From positions 930,001 to 994,000 of the forward strand of contig NZ_JAFLNM010000001.1 of assembly GCF_017313275.1 (NCBI RefSeq): a stretch of DNA of 64,000 nt, written 5' to 3'. This document shows, one piece after another, positions 44,694 to 54,345 of this stretch (the stretch's first letter is position 1; each line of letters starts with the position of its first letter). Made by a program: the position numbers and the translations under genes. Below the pieces are notes generated by a model that did no database searches, was not told the DNA's origin, and saw only the letters and a program-made list of their open reading frames with translations. This DNA is from Flagellimonas profundi. Its GTDB lineage: Bacteria > Bacteroidota > Bacteroidia > Flavobacteriales > Flavobacteriaceae.

Positions 44694-45596
44694 ATGTCCA
44701 GTAAAAGCTTGGGGGTTTTTTACGGGGTCCTGGGAGTAGTGATGTTCTCCTCTAAGGCAGTAATGGTGAAATTGGCGTACCGTTACGATGTCGATACGCT
44801 CGATTTGCTGCTGTTTCGAATGTTGTTTTCACTTCCATTTTACATTTTTATATTGTTTTTGATTCGAAAAAAATCAGCAAACACAAAAATTGTGGGCAAA
44901 GATTATGCGTGGCTGTTACTTTTTGGCTTCGTGGGCTATTATTTGGCCAGTTATTTCGATTTTTTGGGGCTGAATTACATCAAGGCAGGCCTTGAGCGCA
45001 TCATTCTTTTTGTGTATCCAACCATTGTTGTATTTCTAAGTTGGCTGATATTTAGGCAAAAAATATCCAAGGTTCAATTTATCGCCATTCTGGTTACGTA
45101 TGTGGGAGTGCTCATTACCTTTTGGGACGAATTGGAGGTCTCTGGCAACGAAGTACTGCTGGGAGGGTTTCTGGTATTGCTGAGTGCCATTACCTATGCC
45201 TCTTATTTGGTGGGAAGCGGATGGTTGATTCCCAAATTCGGTGTGCTCCGATTTACCTGCTACGCGATGATCGTGTCCACAATCTGTATTGTAATGCACT
45301 ATTTGGTATCGGGCCATTGGGGATTTATGGATTATCCATGGCCTGTATATGCATATGGTTTTGCAATGGCTATTTTCGCTACGTTCATTCCTTCGTTTTT
45401 GGTGTCGGCGGCAATCGAAAGGTTGGGAGCTTCCAACTTTTCAATTTTGGGAAGTTTAGGGCCCATTTCCACAATTTTGCTCGCCTATGTGTTTTTGGAC
45501 GAAAAACTCACATATTGGCAGTTGGTTGGAATGTCGGTTGTTATTTTTGGGGTGACCTACCTGTCAATCCAAGGCAAAAAGCGGGCTAAAGGCTGA
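44694..45596 (+). CDS. EamA-family (DMT) transporter
   Basis: The 300-residue membrane protein has ten predicted helices in two five-helix EamA halves (first around YGVLGVVMFSSKAVMVKLAY, second around GFLVLLSAITYASYLVGSGW) with the end-of-repeat motifs YIKAGLERIILFVYPTIVVFLSW and LGASNFSILGSLGPISTILLAYVFLDEK. Members of the drug/metabolite superfamily export amino acids, nucleosides or other metabolites; the substrate cannot be read. It stands alone between the lipoprotein gene and parE. Confidence 0.92.
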   Translation: MSSKSLGVFYGVLGVVMFSSKAVMVKLAYRYDVDTLDLLLFRMLFSLPFYIFILFLIRKKSANTKIVGKDYAWLLLFGFVGYYLASYFDFLGLNYIKAGLERIILFVYPTIVVFLSWLIFRQKISKVQFIAILVTYVGVLITFWDELEVSGNEVLLGGFLVLLSAITYASYLVGSGWLIPKFGVLRFTCYAMIVSTICIVMHYLVSGHWGFMDYPWPVYAYGFAMAIFATFIPSFLVSAAIERLGASNFSILGSLGPISTILLAYVFLDEKLTYWQLVGMSVVIFGVTYLSIQGKKRAKG

Positions 45597-45652
45597 TATA
45601 TATTAACAATTATTGTTTTTCATTGTTGATTACTTTCTACCCTACACCCTTT

Positions 45653-45660
45653 TATTTTTG
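45653..45660 (+). promoter_or_regulatory. Predicted -7 element of parE-parC
   Basis: TATTTTTG matches TAnnTTTG, 38 bp before the parE start codon. Confidence 0.45.
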
Positions 45661-45698
45661 CTCCTAAATTTTATATTGCAATGATTAACCCTTAACTA

Positions 45699-47567
45699 AT
45701 GGCAGATACCCAATATACTGAAGATAATATCCGTTCGCTGGACTGGAAGGAGCATATTCGTATGCGTCCAGGGATGTACATTGGAAAATTGGGCGACGGT
45801 TCCTCCGCAGATGATGGTATTTATATTCTTTTAAAAGAAGTACTCGACAACTCCATCGACGAATTTGTGATGGGAGCCGGGAAGACCATCGAAATCAACA
45901 TCAAGGACAATACCGTTCATGTTCGTGACTACGGCCGCGGTATTCCACTTGGAAAAGTGGTGGACGTTGTCTCCAAAATGAACACAGGCGGCAAGTACGA
46001 TACCCGAGCTTTTAAAAAATCCGTTGGGTTGAACGGGGTGGGTACCAAAGCTGTGAATGCGCTCTCCACCTACTTCAGAGTGGAATCCAACCGGGACGGA
46101 CAGTCCAAGTCTGCCGAGTTTGAGACGGGTAATCTGGTCAATGAGGAACTTCTGGAGGAATCATCCCGAAGAAAGGGGACAAAGGTGAGTTTTATACCTG
46201 ATGAATCCATCTTTAAAAAATACAAATACAGAAACGAGTATGTGGAACGCATGCTCAAAAACTATGTCTACCTAAATCCAGGTTTGACCATTGTTTTCAA
46301 TGGGGAAAAATTCCATTCGGAAAATGGTCTGAAGGATTTATTGGAGGACAACAATAATAACGAGGACTTTCTTTATCCCATCATTCACCTAAAGGGCGAT
46401 GATATCGAGGTCGCGATGACCCACAGTAAAACCCAGTATAGCGAAGAATACCATTCCTTCGTAAACGGGCAACATACTACACAAGGGGGTACACATCAAT
46501 CTGCATTTAGAGAAGCCATCGTAAAAACCGTCCGTGATTTCTACGGAAAAAACTATGATGCTTCGGATGTTAGAAAATCGATCATATCCGCGATTTCCAT
46601 TAAAGTGATGGAACCGGTGTTCGAGAGTCAGACCAAAACCAAATTGGGGTCTACCGATATGGGAGGGGATCTGCCAACGGTGCGTACCTACATCAATGAT
46701 TTTATCGGCACGCATTTGGACAATTACCTTCATAAAAACCCTCAAACAGCCGAGGCGCTACAGAAGAAAATTGTTCAGGCGGAGAAAGAACGCAAGGAAC
46801 TCTCCGGCATTCGAAAGCTAGCAAGGGACCGAGCCAAAAAAGCTAGCCTTCATAATAAAAAGCTAAGAGATTGTCGTGTCCACCTGCAGGATATGAAAAA
46901 GGACCGCCGTCTGGAAACCACCTTGTTCATAACCGAGGGGGATTCCGCATCCGGCTCCATTACCAAATCCAGGGATGTAAACACACAAGCAGTGTTCAGT
47001 TTACGGGGAAAACCGTTGAACTCCTACGGTATGTCCAAAAAAATCGTTTACGAAAACGAGGAATTCAATTTATTGCAGGCCGCGCTCAACATTGAGGATT
47101 CGATGGAGGACTTGCGCTACAATAATATTGTGATCGCAACAGATGCCGATGTGGACGGAATGCATATCCGCTTGTTACTGATTACCTTCTTTTTGCAATT
47201 TTTCCCGGAATTGATCAAAGAAAATCACTTATATATTCTTCAAACCCCACTGTTTAGGGTGCGCAATAAAAAAGAGACGATTTATTGCTATAGTGATGAA
47301 GAAAGAAAACAGGCCATTGAAAAACTCTCCGGGAAACCTGAAATTACCCGATTTAAAGGATTGGGTGAAATTTCCCCAGATGAGTTTAAAAACTTTATTG
47401 GTGATGATATCCGTTTGGAACCCGTGATGCTGGATAAAGCGATGAGCATAGATGCCCTTTTGAAGTTTTATATGGGCAAAAATACGCCGGACAGACAAGA
47501 ATTCATCATCAACAATCTTAAAGTGGAACTTGACCTTGTTGAGGAAAACCAACTACAACCCAAATAA
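45699..47567 (+). CDS. parE: DNA topoisomerase IV subunit B
   Basis: The 622-residue ATPase subunit has the GHKL nucleotide fold ([37 protein letters not shown]), the transducer region and the TOPRIM domain ([22 protein letters not shown]) and ends in the conserved [12 protein letters not shown] segment. It separates linked daughter chromosomes together with ParC. The start [22 protein letters not shown] differs from GyrB usage in this phylum, and the neighbour is the A subunit 15 bp downstream, so the pair is topoisomerase IV and not gyrase. Confidence 0.95.
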   Translation: MADTQYTEDNIRSLDWKEHIRMRPGMYIGKLGDGSSADDGIYILLKEVLDNSIDEFVMGAGKTIEINIKDNTVHVRDYGRGIPLGKVVDVVSKMNTGGKYDTRAFKKSVGLNGVGTKAVNALSTYFRVESNRDGQSKSAEFETGNLVNEELLEESSRRKGTKVSFIPDESIFKKYKYRNEYVERMLKNYVYLNPGLTIVFNGEKFHSENGLKDLLEDNNNNEDFLYPIIHLKGDDIEVAMTHSKTQYSEEYHSFVNGQHTTQGGTHQSAFREAIVKTVRDFYGKNYDASDVRKSIISAISIKVMEPVFESQTKTKLGSTDMGGDLPTVRTYINDFIGTHLDNYLHKNPQTAEALQKKIVQAEKERKELSGIRKLARDRAKKASLHNKKLRDCRVHLQDMKKDRRLETTLFITEGDSASGSITKSRDVNTQAVFSLRGKPLNSYGMSKKIVYENEEFNLLQAALNIEDSMEDLRYNNIVIATDADVDGMHIRLLLITFFLQFFPELIKENHLYILQTPLFRVRNKKETIYCYSDEERKQAIEKLSGKPEITRFKGLGEISPDEFKNFIGDDIRLEPVMLDKAMSIDALLKFYMGKNTPDRQEFIINNLKVELDLVEENQLQPK

Positions 47568-47582
47568 ATGCCGCCTTTCTAA

Positions 47583-50210
47583 ATGGAAGAGAACGAAGAA
47601 CTGAACGATGAAAGTTTAGAAAACCAAGACGAGTCACAAGATAGCCTGGTAAAGGTTACGGGCATGTACAAGGATTGGTTTTTGGATTACGCTTCCTATG
47701 TAATTCTGGAGCGTGCCGTACCTGCTATCGAAGATGGTTTCAAGCCTGTGCAGCGAAGAATTATGCACTCGCTGAAAGAACTGGACGATGGCCGATACAA
47801 CAAAGTGGCCAATGTAGTAGGGCATACCATGCAGTACCACCCGCACGGCGATGCCAGTATTGCAGACGCCATGGTTCAAATTGGTCAAAAGGACTTACTT
47901 ATAGACACCCAAGGTAACTGGGGAAACATTTTGACTGGTGATGGAGCCGCAGCATCGCGTTATATTGAAGCCAGATTGTCAAAATTTGCCCTGGAAGTCG
48001 TCTACAGTCCAAAAATTACGGAGTGGCAGCTCTCTTATGATGGTAGAAAAAAGGAACCTGTTCACCTTCCCGTAAAATTTCCGCTCTTGCTCGCGCAAGG
48101 AGCAGAGGGTATCGCGGTAGGGCTATCAACAAAAATTTTACCGCATAACTTTAACGAACTTATTGACGCCTCGATAAAACACCTAAAAGGCAAGCGTTTC
48201 ACCTTAGTGCCAGATTTCCCTACAGCGGGAATCATTGATGTGACCAATTACAATGATGGCATGCGCGGTGGTAAGATCAGGGTTAGGGCCAAAATCTCGA
48301 CTTTGGACAAAAATACCTTGGTCATCAACGAAATACCATATGGCACCAATACTTCCTCTTTAATTGATTCTATCTTAAAAGCTAATGATAAGGGGAAAAT
48401 CAAGATAAAAAGGATAGAGGACAACACCGCAGCCGAAGTAGAAATTTTGGTGCATTTGCCCAATGGTATCTCTCCGGACAAAACTATTGATGCGCTATAC
48501 GCATTCACCGCTTGCGAATCTTCCATTTCACCATTAGGCTGTGTTATCGAAGACAATAAACCCTTGTTCATCGGTGTCAAGGAGATGCTCGAAAGATCTA
48601 CAGATCATACGGTGGAATTACTTAAAGCAGAGCTTCAAATCCAATTGGATGAACTGGAGGAACAATGGCATTTTTCTTCATTGGAACGAATTTTTATCGA
48701 GAATAGGATATATCGCGAAATAGAAGAAGAGGAAACCTGGGAAGGGGTAATCGAAGCCATTGACAAAGGTTTGAAACCACACATTTCCCATTTAAAAAGG
48801 GAAGTAACCAAGGATGACATTGTTCGTTTGACTGAAATCCGAATCAAACGTATTTCAAAATTTGATTTAGATAAAGCGCAACAACTTATTGAAAGCCTTG
48901 AAGATAAAATTGCTCAGACCAAGCACCATTTAGGACATTTAGTGGAATTTGCCATTGATTATTTCAAAGAACTTAAAAAGAAATACGGGGCAGGACGAGA
49001 GCGTAAGTCAGAAATAAAGATTTTTGATGACATTGAAGCGACCAAGGTCGTTATCAGAAATACGAAGCTTTACGTGAACAGAAAGGAAGGCTTTATCGGA
49101 ACTTCCTTGAAACGTGACGAGTATGTAACCGACTGCAGCGATATTGATGATATTATCGTTTTTACCCAAAAAGGGGAAATGATGGTCACCAAAGTGGATT
49201 CCAAAGTTTTTGTCGGTAAAAACATTATCCACGTCGCGGTCTTTAAAAAGAAAGATAAGCGAACTACCTACAACATGATCTACAAGAGCATGAAAGGTGG
49301 ACCGAGTTACGTAAAGCGGTTCAATGTTACCAGCATGACCCGCGATAAGATATATCAGCTTGCAGGGGACAAAGCTTCCTCTGAAGTGCTGTACTTTTCG
49401 GCGAATCCCAATGGAGAAGCGGAAGTGGTTACCGTTATGTTGCGGCAATCGGGAAGCATTAAAAAATTGAAATGGGACCTTGATTTTTCCGATGTTCTGA
49501 TCAAAGGAAGAAGTTCCAAAGGAAATTTAGTGACCAAATATGCCATTAAACGCATTGAACTCAAGGAGAAAGGTGTATCCACGTTGAAACCTAGAAAAAT
49601 TTGGTTTGACGATGTGGTAAGCCGCCTCAATGTTGATGGAAGAGGGGAGTTGCTGGGTGAATTCAAGGGTGACGACCTACTTTTGGTAATAGATCAAAAA
49701 GGAATCGTTAAAACAATTCCGCCCGATTTGCTTACTCGTTTTAATGATGATATGATCGTGCTGGAAAAATGGAACCCAAAGAAGCCTATCTCGGTTGTAC
49801 ATTATGTTGGGGATAAAGAACGGTTTTATTTGAAAAGATTCTTAATCGAGAACCCGAATAAGGAAGAAGTGGTGATCGATGAGGATTCGAAATCCTATTT
49901 GGAGTTGGTGTCCACAGATTGGAGACCCATGCTGGAAATTGAATTTGTGAAACCCCGTGGAAAGGACCCAAAACCGAACCTCGAAGTGAACGTTGAGGAT
50001 TTTATAGCGGTAAAAGGAATTAAAGCTATTGGAAACCAGCTCACAACGGATAAAGTTAAAAACATAAATGCCTTAGATTCCTTACCTTATGAAGAGCCCG
50101 AACAACAAAAAGCCGAGGATATTGAGGTAGTGGATGAAGAACAGATAGACAGTGATAATGATGATATAGAAACAAAGAATGACAGTTCTGATCAAACAAC
50201 TTTGTTTTAA
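47583..50210 (+). CDS. parC: DNA topoisomerase IV subunit A
   Basis: The 875-residue subunit has the breakage-reunion domain (DYASYVILERAVPAIEDGFKPVQRRI, HTMQYHPHGDASIADAMVQ), the active-site tyrosine in AAASRYIEARLS (about 120), a coiled-coil gate and a C-terminal propeller-like half, then an acidic tail (VVDEEQIDSDNDDIETKND). It cuts and rejoins DNA for decatenation with ParE. The 15-bp spacing from parE shows one transcript. The GyrA-box is not obvious, in line with ParC. Confidence 0.95.
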   Translation: MEENEELNDESLENQDESQDSLVKVTGMYKDWFLDYASYVILERAVPAIEDGFKPVQRRIMHSLKELDDGRYNKVANVVGHTMQYHPHGDASIADAMVQIGQKDLLIDTQGNWGNILTGDGAAASRYIEARLSKFALEVVYSPKITEWQLSYDGRKKEPVHLPVKFPLLLAQGAEGIAVGLSTKILPHNFNELIDASIKHLKGKRFTLVPDFPTAGIIDVTNYNDGMRGGKIRVRAKISTLDKNTLVINEIPYGTNTSSLIDSILKANDKGKIKIKRIEDNTAAEVEILVHLPNGISPDKTIDALYAFTACESSISPLGCVIEDNKPLFIGVKEMLERSTDHTVELLKAELQIQLDELEEQWHFSSLERIFIENRIYREIEEEETWEGVIEAIDKGLKPHISHLKREVTKDDIVRLTEIRIKRISKFDLDKAQQLIESLEDKIAQTKHHLGHLVEFAIDYFKELKKKYGAGRERKSEIKIFDDIEATKVVIRNTKLYVNRKEGFIGTSLKRDEYVTDCSDIDDIIVFTQKGEMMVTKVDSKVFVGKNIIHVAVFKKKDKRTTYNMIYKSMKGGPSYVKRFNVTSMTRDKIYQLAGDKASSEVLYFSANPNGEAEVVTVMLRQSGSIKKLKWDLDFSDVLIKGRSSKGNLVTKYAIKRIELKEKGVSTLKPRKIWFDDVVSRLNVDGRGELLGEFKGDDLLLVIDQKGIVKTIPPDLLTRFNDDMIVLEKWNPKKPISVVHYVGDKERFYLKRFLIENPNKEEVVIDEDSKSYLELVSTDWRPMLEIEFVKPRGKDPKPNLEVNVEDFIAVKGIKAIGNQLTTDKVKNINALDSLPYEEPEQQKAEDIEVVDEEQIDSDNDDIETKNDSSDQTTLF

Positions 50211-50280
50211 AGCTTTTTATGGCTAATTTGCCCAATCGATTTAATACCCAAAGCAGACCGCTTAATACATATACATATTT

Positions 50281-51243
50281 ATGGATTTTACAAACCCGCT
50301 GGTGTATGGTGTACCAGTTTTCATTGCCTTTATATTACTAGAATTAACATACAGCAAAACCCACGACCATGAACATAACGACCTTTATAATTGGAAGGAC
50401 TTAGCAGCTAGTGGTTTTATGGGTATTGGTTCTGCAATCCTCGGACCTTTGTTCAAAGTAGCTTTTGCCATTCTTCTTTTTGAAGGTGCGTATGAACTTT
50501 TCAATCCCGTTCTAGATGGAGTTCGAACAAACTTTTTGGGATATGAATCCTTTGGATATGCTTGGTATGTTTGGATCATTTGCCAATTAGCCGATGATTT
50601 TACATATTATTGGTTTCACAGAGCGAACCACGAAGTACGTATTTTGTGGGCAGCACACATTGTACACCACTCTTCCGACAATTTTAATTTGGGAACCGCT
50701 ATCAGAAACGGATGGTTCACTATTTTGTACAAACCTTTCTTTTACATTTGGATGCCGGCCATCGGATTTCCTCCAGAAATGGTATTGGTCTGTTTGGGCA
50801 TAGAGGCTTTGTGGCAATTCCAATTGCACACTGTTTACGTTCCAAAACTTGGCTTTTTGGAAAAGATATTCAATACCCACACCATGCACCAGGTACATCA
50901 CGCGCAAAACGTCGAGTATTTGGATAAGAACCATGGTGGTTTCTTGAATATTTTTGATAAAATGTTCGGTACTTGGAAGGAGTTGGATGATGATATCGAT
51001 GTCAAATATGGAGTGATCCACGCTCCAAACTCTTACAATCCCATAGTTATCCTAACACATGAGTTTAAAGATATTTGGAACGATGTCAAAAAATCCAAAA
51101 AGCTTTCCCATAAATTAATGTACATCTTTGGACCTCCTGGTTGGAGCCACGACGGAAGCACTTTGACGGTCAAGCAACAACAACGGCTATTCAAAAAACA
51201 CAAGGAAGCTAGTCCCGAGCTGGTCTACCAAAGACCTAATTAG
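50281..51243 (+). CDS. Sterol desaturase/fatty acid hydroxylase family membrane enzyme (second copy)
   Basis: The 320-residue membrane protein carries the di-iron histidine clusters WFHRANHE (HxxxH), AHIVHHSS (HxxHH) and HTMHQVHHAQN (HxxHH) with a further conserved DKMFGTWKELDDD close to the end. It should hydroxylate or desaturate a membrane lipid or carotenoid with oxygen; the substrate is unknown. It follows parC by about 70 bp and ends four bases inside the converging terC gene. It is clearly different from the first family member at 23225-23998. Confidence 0.93.
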   Translation: MDFTNPLVYGVPVFIAFILLELTYSKTHDHEHNDLYNWKDLAASGFMGIGSAILGPLFKVAFAILLFEGAYELFNPVLDGVRTNFLGYESFGYAWYVWIICQLADDFTYYWFHRANHEVRILWAAHIVHHSSDNFNLGTAIRNGWFTILYKPFFYIWMPAIGFPPEMVLVCLGIEALWQFQLHTVYVPKLGFLEKIFNTHTMHQVHHAQNVEYLDKNHGGFLNIFDKMFGTWKELDDDIDVKYGVIHAPNSYNPIVILTHEFKDIWNDVKKSKKLSHKLMYIFGPPGWSHDGSTLTVKQQQRLFKKHKEASPELVYQRPN

Positions 51244-52058
51244 TGTTCATTTAAGGAGTGGTCTTCTTTCTCTTGAACATTTTTTTGCATTCTAAGGTTC
51301 AAAAATTCAACCATTAAGGAGAAGGCAATGGCGAAGTAGAGGTATCCTTTTGGAATAGCCCCAACTTCGTTTCCGAAAACCTGTAAATGCGATAAATGTG
51401 CCGATTCCGCTATCAGCATAAATCCAATCAGAATCAAAAACGATAATCCCAATACCTGTATGGATGGGTGACGATTCACAAATTCCCCTACGGGGTTGGC
51501 GAACAACATCATGATCAATACAGAGATCACCACTGCAGTTATCATCAAAACCAAAGCATCTGTTGGGTTTGGAGAAATCCCGTTGGTCATTCCAATAGCA
51601 GTCAAAATGGAGTCAAAAGAAAACACAATATTGATTACCGTAATTTGAATGATGGCATTCATCAAGGACGTAGAGCGTGATTTTTTCACTTCTCGCTCAT
51701 CGTGACCACGGTCTTCAATTTTCTCATGGATTTCCCGAGTACTTTTGTAGAGCAGGAAAAGCCCGCCTGCAAATAAAATCAGGGCTTGCCAACTAATACC
51801 CCCGGTCAACCAGGATTCGTTCAGCACTAAAAATGGTTTTTTCATTTTTGTAAGCCATGTAATCCCGAACAATAGAACAATTCGTAACAGCATGGCCAGG
51901 ACCAATCCGATATTTGTTGCCCTTCTCCTGTCTTTTTTTTCCAACTTGCCCGCAGCAATGGAAATAAATATGATATTGTCAATACCCAAGACGATTTCCA
52001 AGAAAGTTAGGGTCAGCAAAGCCATCCAGGCATCGGGACTTGCAAATATGTCGAACAT
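51240..52058 (-). CDS. TerC-family integral membrane protein
   Basis: The 272-residue protein has about seven helices and the TerC hallmarks: LLTLTFLEIVLGIDNIIFISIAAG (acidic Glu and Asp inside the first helix) and ITVINIVFSFDSILTAIGMT in the second half. TerC/Alx proteins export manganese or calcium or support protein metallation in the envelope; tellurite resistance is only the historical name. The 3' ends of this gene and the converging desaturase gene overlap by 4 bp. A small lipoprotein gene starts just upstream. Confidence 0.93.
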   Translation of the reverse strand: MFDIFASPDAWMALLTLTFLEIVLGIDNIIFISIAAGKLEKKDRRRATNIGLVLAMLLRIVLLFGITWLTKMKKPFLVLNESWLTGGISWQALILFAGGLFLLYKSTREIHEKIEDRGHDEREVKKSRSTSLMNAIIQITVINIVFSFDSILTAIGMTNGISPNPTDALVLMITAVVISVLIMMLFANPVGEFVNRHPSIQVLGLSFLILIGFMLIAESAHLSHLQVFGNEVGAIPKGYLYFAIAFSLMVEFLNLRMQKNVQEKEDHSLNEH

Positions 52059-52060
52059 GG

Positions 52061-52438
52061 TTAGTTTATTTTATGGGCAACACCTTTAAATTTTCGATTA
52101 TCGCCAACTACGTTATATTCAAAAGTATAGGAAGAATCCTTAGTGGTCAATATTTTAATATGGATAGGTTTTTCTTCAGCCTTGTTCTTTGGGTTAAGGT
52201 TTTTTAGAATGTATTCACAATCGTTTATCCAGCGAATGGAAGAAGAGTCTTTCTTTCCTTCAAACTCATCCACTTCCAATTCAAGAGTCCTGTAAAATGT
52301 AGTTTCTTTCTCTTCGCCATTGATAGTGGCCGTGAACGAAAATTCACCAGTTTTAAAATCTATGCAATTACGCTCTGGTGGTTGTCCGCACGCAATAAAT
52401 AAAAGTGCGATGAACCCTAAAGAAAGATATTTTATCAT
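52061..52438 (-). CDS. Small lipoprotein of unknown function
   Basis: The 125-residue protein starts MIKYLSLGFIALLFIACGQPPE, a lipoprotein signal with cysteine at 17, and continues as a beta-rich domain (CIDFKTGEFSFTATINGEEKETTFYRTLELEVDEF, SSSIRWINDCEYILKNLNPKN). The matched pair of cysteines (CIDF, NDCEY) may form a disulfide. It lies 2 bp before terC in the same direction. I recognise it as a common flavobacterial family without a known role. The ATG at 52438 is chosen for the signal; an upstream in-frame ATG at 52474 would spoil it. Confidence 0.85.
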   Translation of the reverse strand: MIKYLSLGFIALLFIACGQPPERNCIDFKTGEFSFTATINGEEKETTFYRTLELEVDEFEGKKDSSSIRWINDCEYILKNLNPKNKAEEKPIHIKILTTKDSSYTFEYNVVGDNRKFKGVAHKIN

Positions 52439-52470
52439 ACTTGCAAAGTAACGGAAAGTAGGGGAAAGGG

Positions 52471-52860
52471 TCAATCCTTTTTTGTGTTGAATGTTCTAAA
52501 GGTACCATCCTTGTAAAACAACACTATTTTATAAGGTTCTTGTTCACTGATTTTTTCCTCCTTCAATATTCTAGGGGCTCTCCCTTGATTCTCTATTTCT
52601 TTTTCTAGCGGCTCCGGTGTTTGATTTCCACTCTCTGCCTCCTTAGGAAAACTACCCTCGCCTTTTAAAAGCCAATACAAATCTACCTGAGGGTAGGTAT
52701 CGACCAATTTCATCACAAAATCCAAACTGGGTTTGTTTCTGCCATTCAATAAATGGGAAATACTCGAGCGTTGCACCCCGATTTCATCAGCAAAGGCAGA
52801 AACAGTCAATTCCAAATGTTCTATAATGGTCTCTATACGCGATACAATTCCTTTGTTCAC
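52471..52860 (-). CDS. XRE-family helix-turn-helix regulator
   Basis: The product has a Cro/CI-type helix-turn-helix near the N-terminus (ETIIEHLELTVSAFADEIGVQRSSISHLLNGRNKPSLDFVMKLVDTYP), then a short region LYWLLKGEGSF and a charged, probably flexible C-terminus. It should bind DNA as a dimer and repress or activate nearby genes. The likely start is GTG at 52860 (VNKGIVSRIE); an ATG at 52905 adds 15 odd residues. A TAnnTTTG element overlaps that GTG, so the exact start is unsure. It diverges from the M14 peptidase gene across a region with repeated TTACAnnTGTAA-like palindromes, possible operators. Confidence 0.85.
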   Translation of the reverse strand: MNKGIVSRIETIIEHLELTVSAFADEIGVQRSSISHLLNGRNKPSLDFVMKLVDTYPQVDLYWLLKGEGSFPKEAESGNQTPEPLEKEIENQGRAPRILKEEKISEQEPYKIVLFYKDGTFRTFNTKKD

Positions 52861-53124
52861 AAATGTAAATTTATATACATCTAAGATATTAAAATAATAT
52901 CCCAATTAATAACCCTCAATATAAATAAAGTAAATAATCTAGAAGTTTTAATTCAAGTATACAATATTAATATACTGATATACTGTAATATATACTTATA
53001 AATATCATTTAGTTGACAATTGTACCGAGATAGGTGGTGCACGTATAAAAAAACGTTACAAATGTATATTGAAGAACTAACAAGACAGTTACATTTGTAA
53101 ATTTTACTATGGTTACTTTTGTAA
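52857..53124. promoter_or_regulatory. Repeated TTACA-nn-TGTAA palindromes in the XRE/M14 divergent region
   Basis: Four related 12-mers lie in the divergent spacer: 52857-52868 (TCACAAATGTAA), 53056-53067 (TTACAAATGTAT), 53089-53100 (TTACATTTGTAA, arms fully matched) and 53113-53124 (TTACTTTTGTAA). Each also contains TAnnTTTG on one strand (minus for the first two, plus for the last two), so they may be operators, promoters or both. Confidence 0.5.
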
Positions 53125-53145
53125 ACTTTAATTGGGAATCTTATA

Positions 53146-54246
53146 ATGGACTATAGCGTTTACAAGGAGAAATCTATTGAGGGAAGATACATTACTATGG
53201 AATCCATTGGTTCCTGTTTATCCAAACTATCTATAGCTCCTATTCCTATAGGTGATTCCGTAAACGGCGTTGTAATTAATGCTTTTAAATTAGGGGCGGG
53301 CGATAAAAAAATACTCATGTGGTCCCAAATGCACGGCAATGAATCCACCACCACAAAGGCCCTTTGCGATATGTTCAACTTCCTTGGTTCCAAAGAGCCA
53401 CTGGCCCATACCATATTGAAGCATTGTACGCTTATGATTGTTCCTATATTAAACCCTGACGGAGCAACTGTGTATACTAGGGAGAACATTAATAAAATAG
53501 ACTTGAACCGTGACGCAAAAAATTTGAGCCAACCAGAAAGCAGGGCGTTGCGAGAATTGTTCGAATCCTTTGAACCTGACTTTTGCTTTAATCTACATGA
53601 CCAACGAACACTATTTAGTGCTGGAAAGACCAACAAACCGGCAACGGTTTCCTTCTTGTCTCCAGCAAGTAATAAAGAACGCCATATTACCCCAACACGG
53701 GAAGTTGCCATGAAGTTGATCGTGGCCATGGATTCCATGCTTCAAAACCATATTCCCGGACAGGTGGGAAGGTACGACGATGGGTTTAATGACAATTGCG
53801 TGGGGGATGCATTTCAAAAACTGGGTGTTCCCACCGTTTTATTCGAGTCAGGCCATTACCCAAGGGATTATAGCCGCGAGAAAACCAGGGAGTATATCTT
53901 TTTGTCGATTTTAGAAGCGCTCAAAACTATTGCGGAAAACAAAATAGATCTTTATAAGACAGGGGATTACTTTTCCATACCCAACAACCAAAAATTGTTT
54001 TTTGATGTTTTGATCATCAATCCAACGATTGTGAACCCTGAAATAGAAACAGGACATGCTGTGGGCATCAGATATAAAGAGGTGTTGGATGACCATAAAA
54101 TTAGTTTTAAACCCGAAATTGCCGAAATAGGCCCACTTGAGGGGTTTTATGGACACCAAACCATAGAATGTGTTGATAACAAGGATTTTGGCTTTACAAC
54201 TTCACAAAAAGAAATTCTAGATTTACTTCTAAATTTCAATAAATAA
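53146..54246 (+). CDS. M14-family zinc carboxypeptidase-like protein
   Basis: The 366-residue protein has the M14 zinc site WSQMHGNESTTTK (His about 63, Glu about 66) and the third ligand in FCFNLHDQRTLFSAG (His about 151), the substrate-binding VPILNPDGATVYTRENINKIDLNRDA and a late glutamate in VLFESGHYPRDYSREKTREY suitable as catalytic residue. No signal peptide is present, so it works in the cytoplasm, perhaps on small peptides or amides as in the DUF2817/AstE-like branch. It diverges from the XRE regulator gene and lies before the Lrp regulator gene. Confidence 0.9.
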   Translation: MDYSVYKEKSIEGRYITMESIGSCLSKLSIAPIPIGDSVNGVVINAFKLGAGDKKILMWSQMHGNESTTTKALCDMFNFLGSKEPLAHTILKHCTLMIVPILNPDGATVYTRENINKIDLNRDAKNLSQPESRALRELFESFEPDFCFNLHDQRTLFSAGKTNKPATVSFLSPASNKERHITPTREVAMKLIVAMDSMLQNHIPGQVGRYDDGFNDNCVGDAFQKLGVPTVLFESGHYPRDYSREKTREYIFLSILEALKTIAENKIDLYKTGDYFSIPNNQKLFFDVLIINPTIVNPEIETGHAVGIRYKEVLDDHKISFKPEIAEIGPLEGFYGHQTIECVDNKDFGFTTSQKEILDLLLNFNK

Positions 54247-54320
54247 GAACCAATTTTTCTTCGTTCTTGCATTTTATTTAAAAAAGAACCATTTTTATTA
54301 CGTAAATTTCCTTTTTTAAC

Positions 54321-54328
54321 TACTTTTG
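54321..54328 (+). promoter_or_regulatory. Predicted -7 element of the Lrp-type regulator gene
   Basis: TACTTTTG matches TAnnTTTG, 17 bp before the start codon. Upstream, AAGAACC recurs at 54245 and 54284, and the inverse GTTCTT occurs at 54263, possible sites for autoregulation. Confidence 0.45.
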
Positions 54329-54345
54329 CTGCAAAATTCAATGTA

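Noticed and set aside
52061-52438. A topoisomerase-related role for the small lipoprotein because of nearby parE-parC
   Set aside because: It has a lipoprotein signal and no similarity to any topoisomerase domain.
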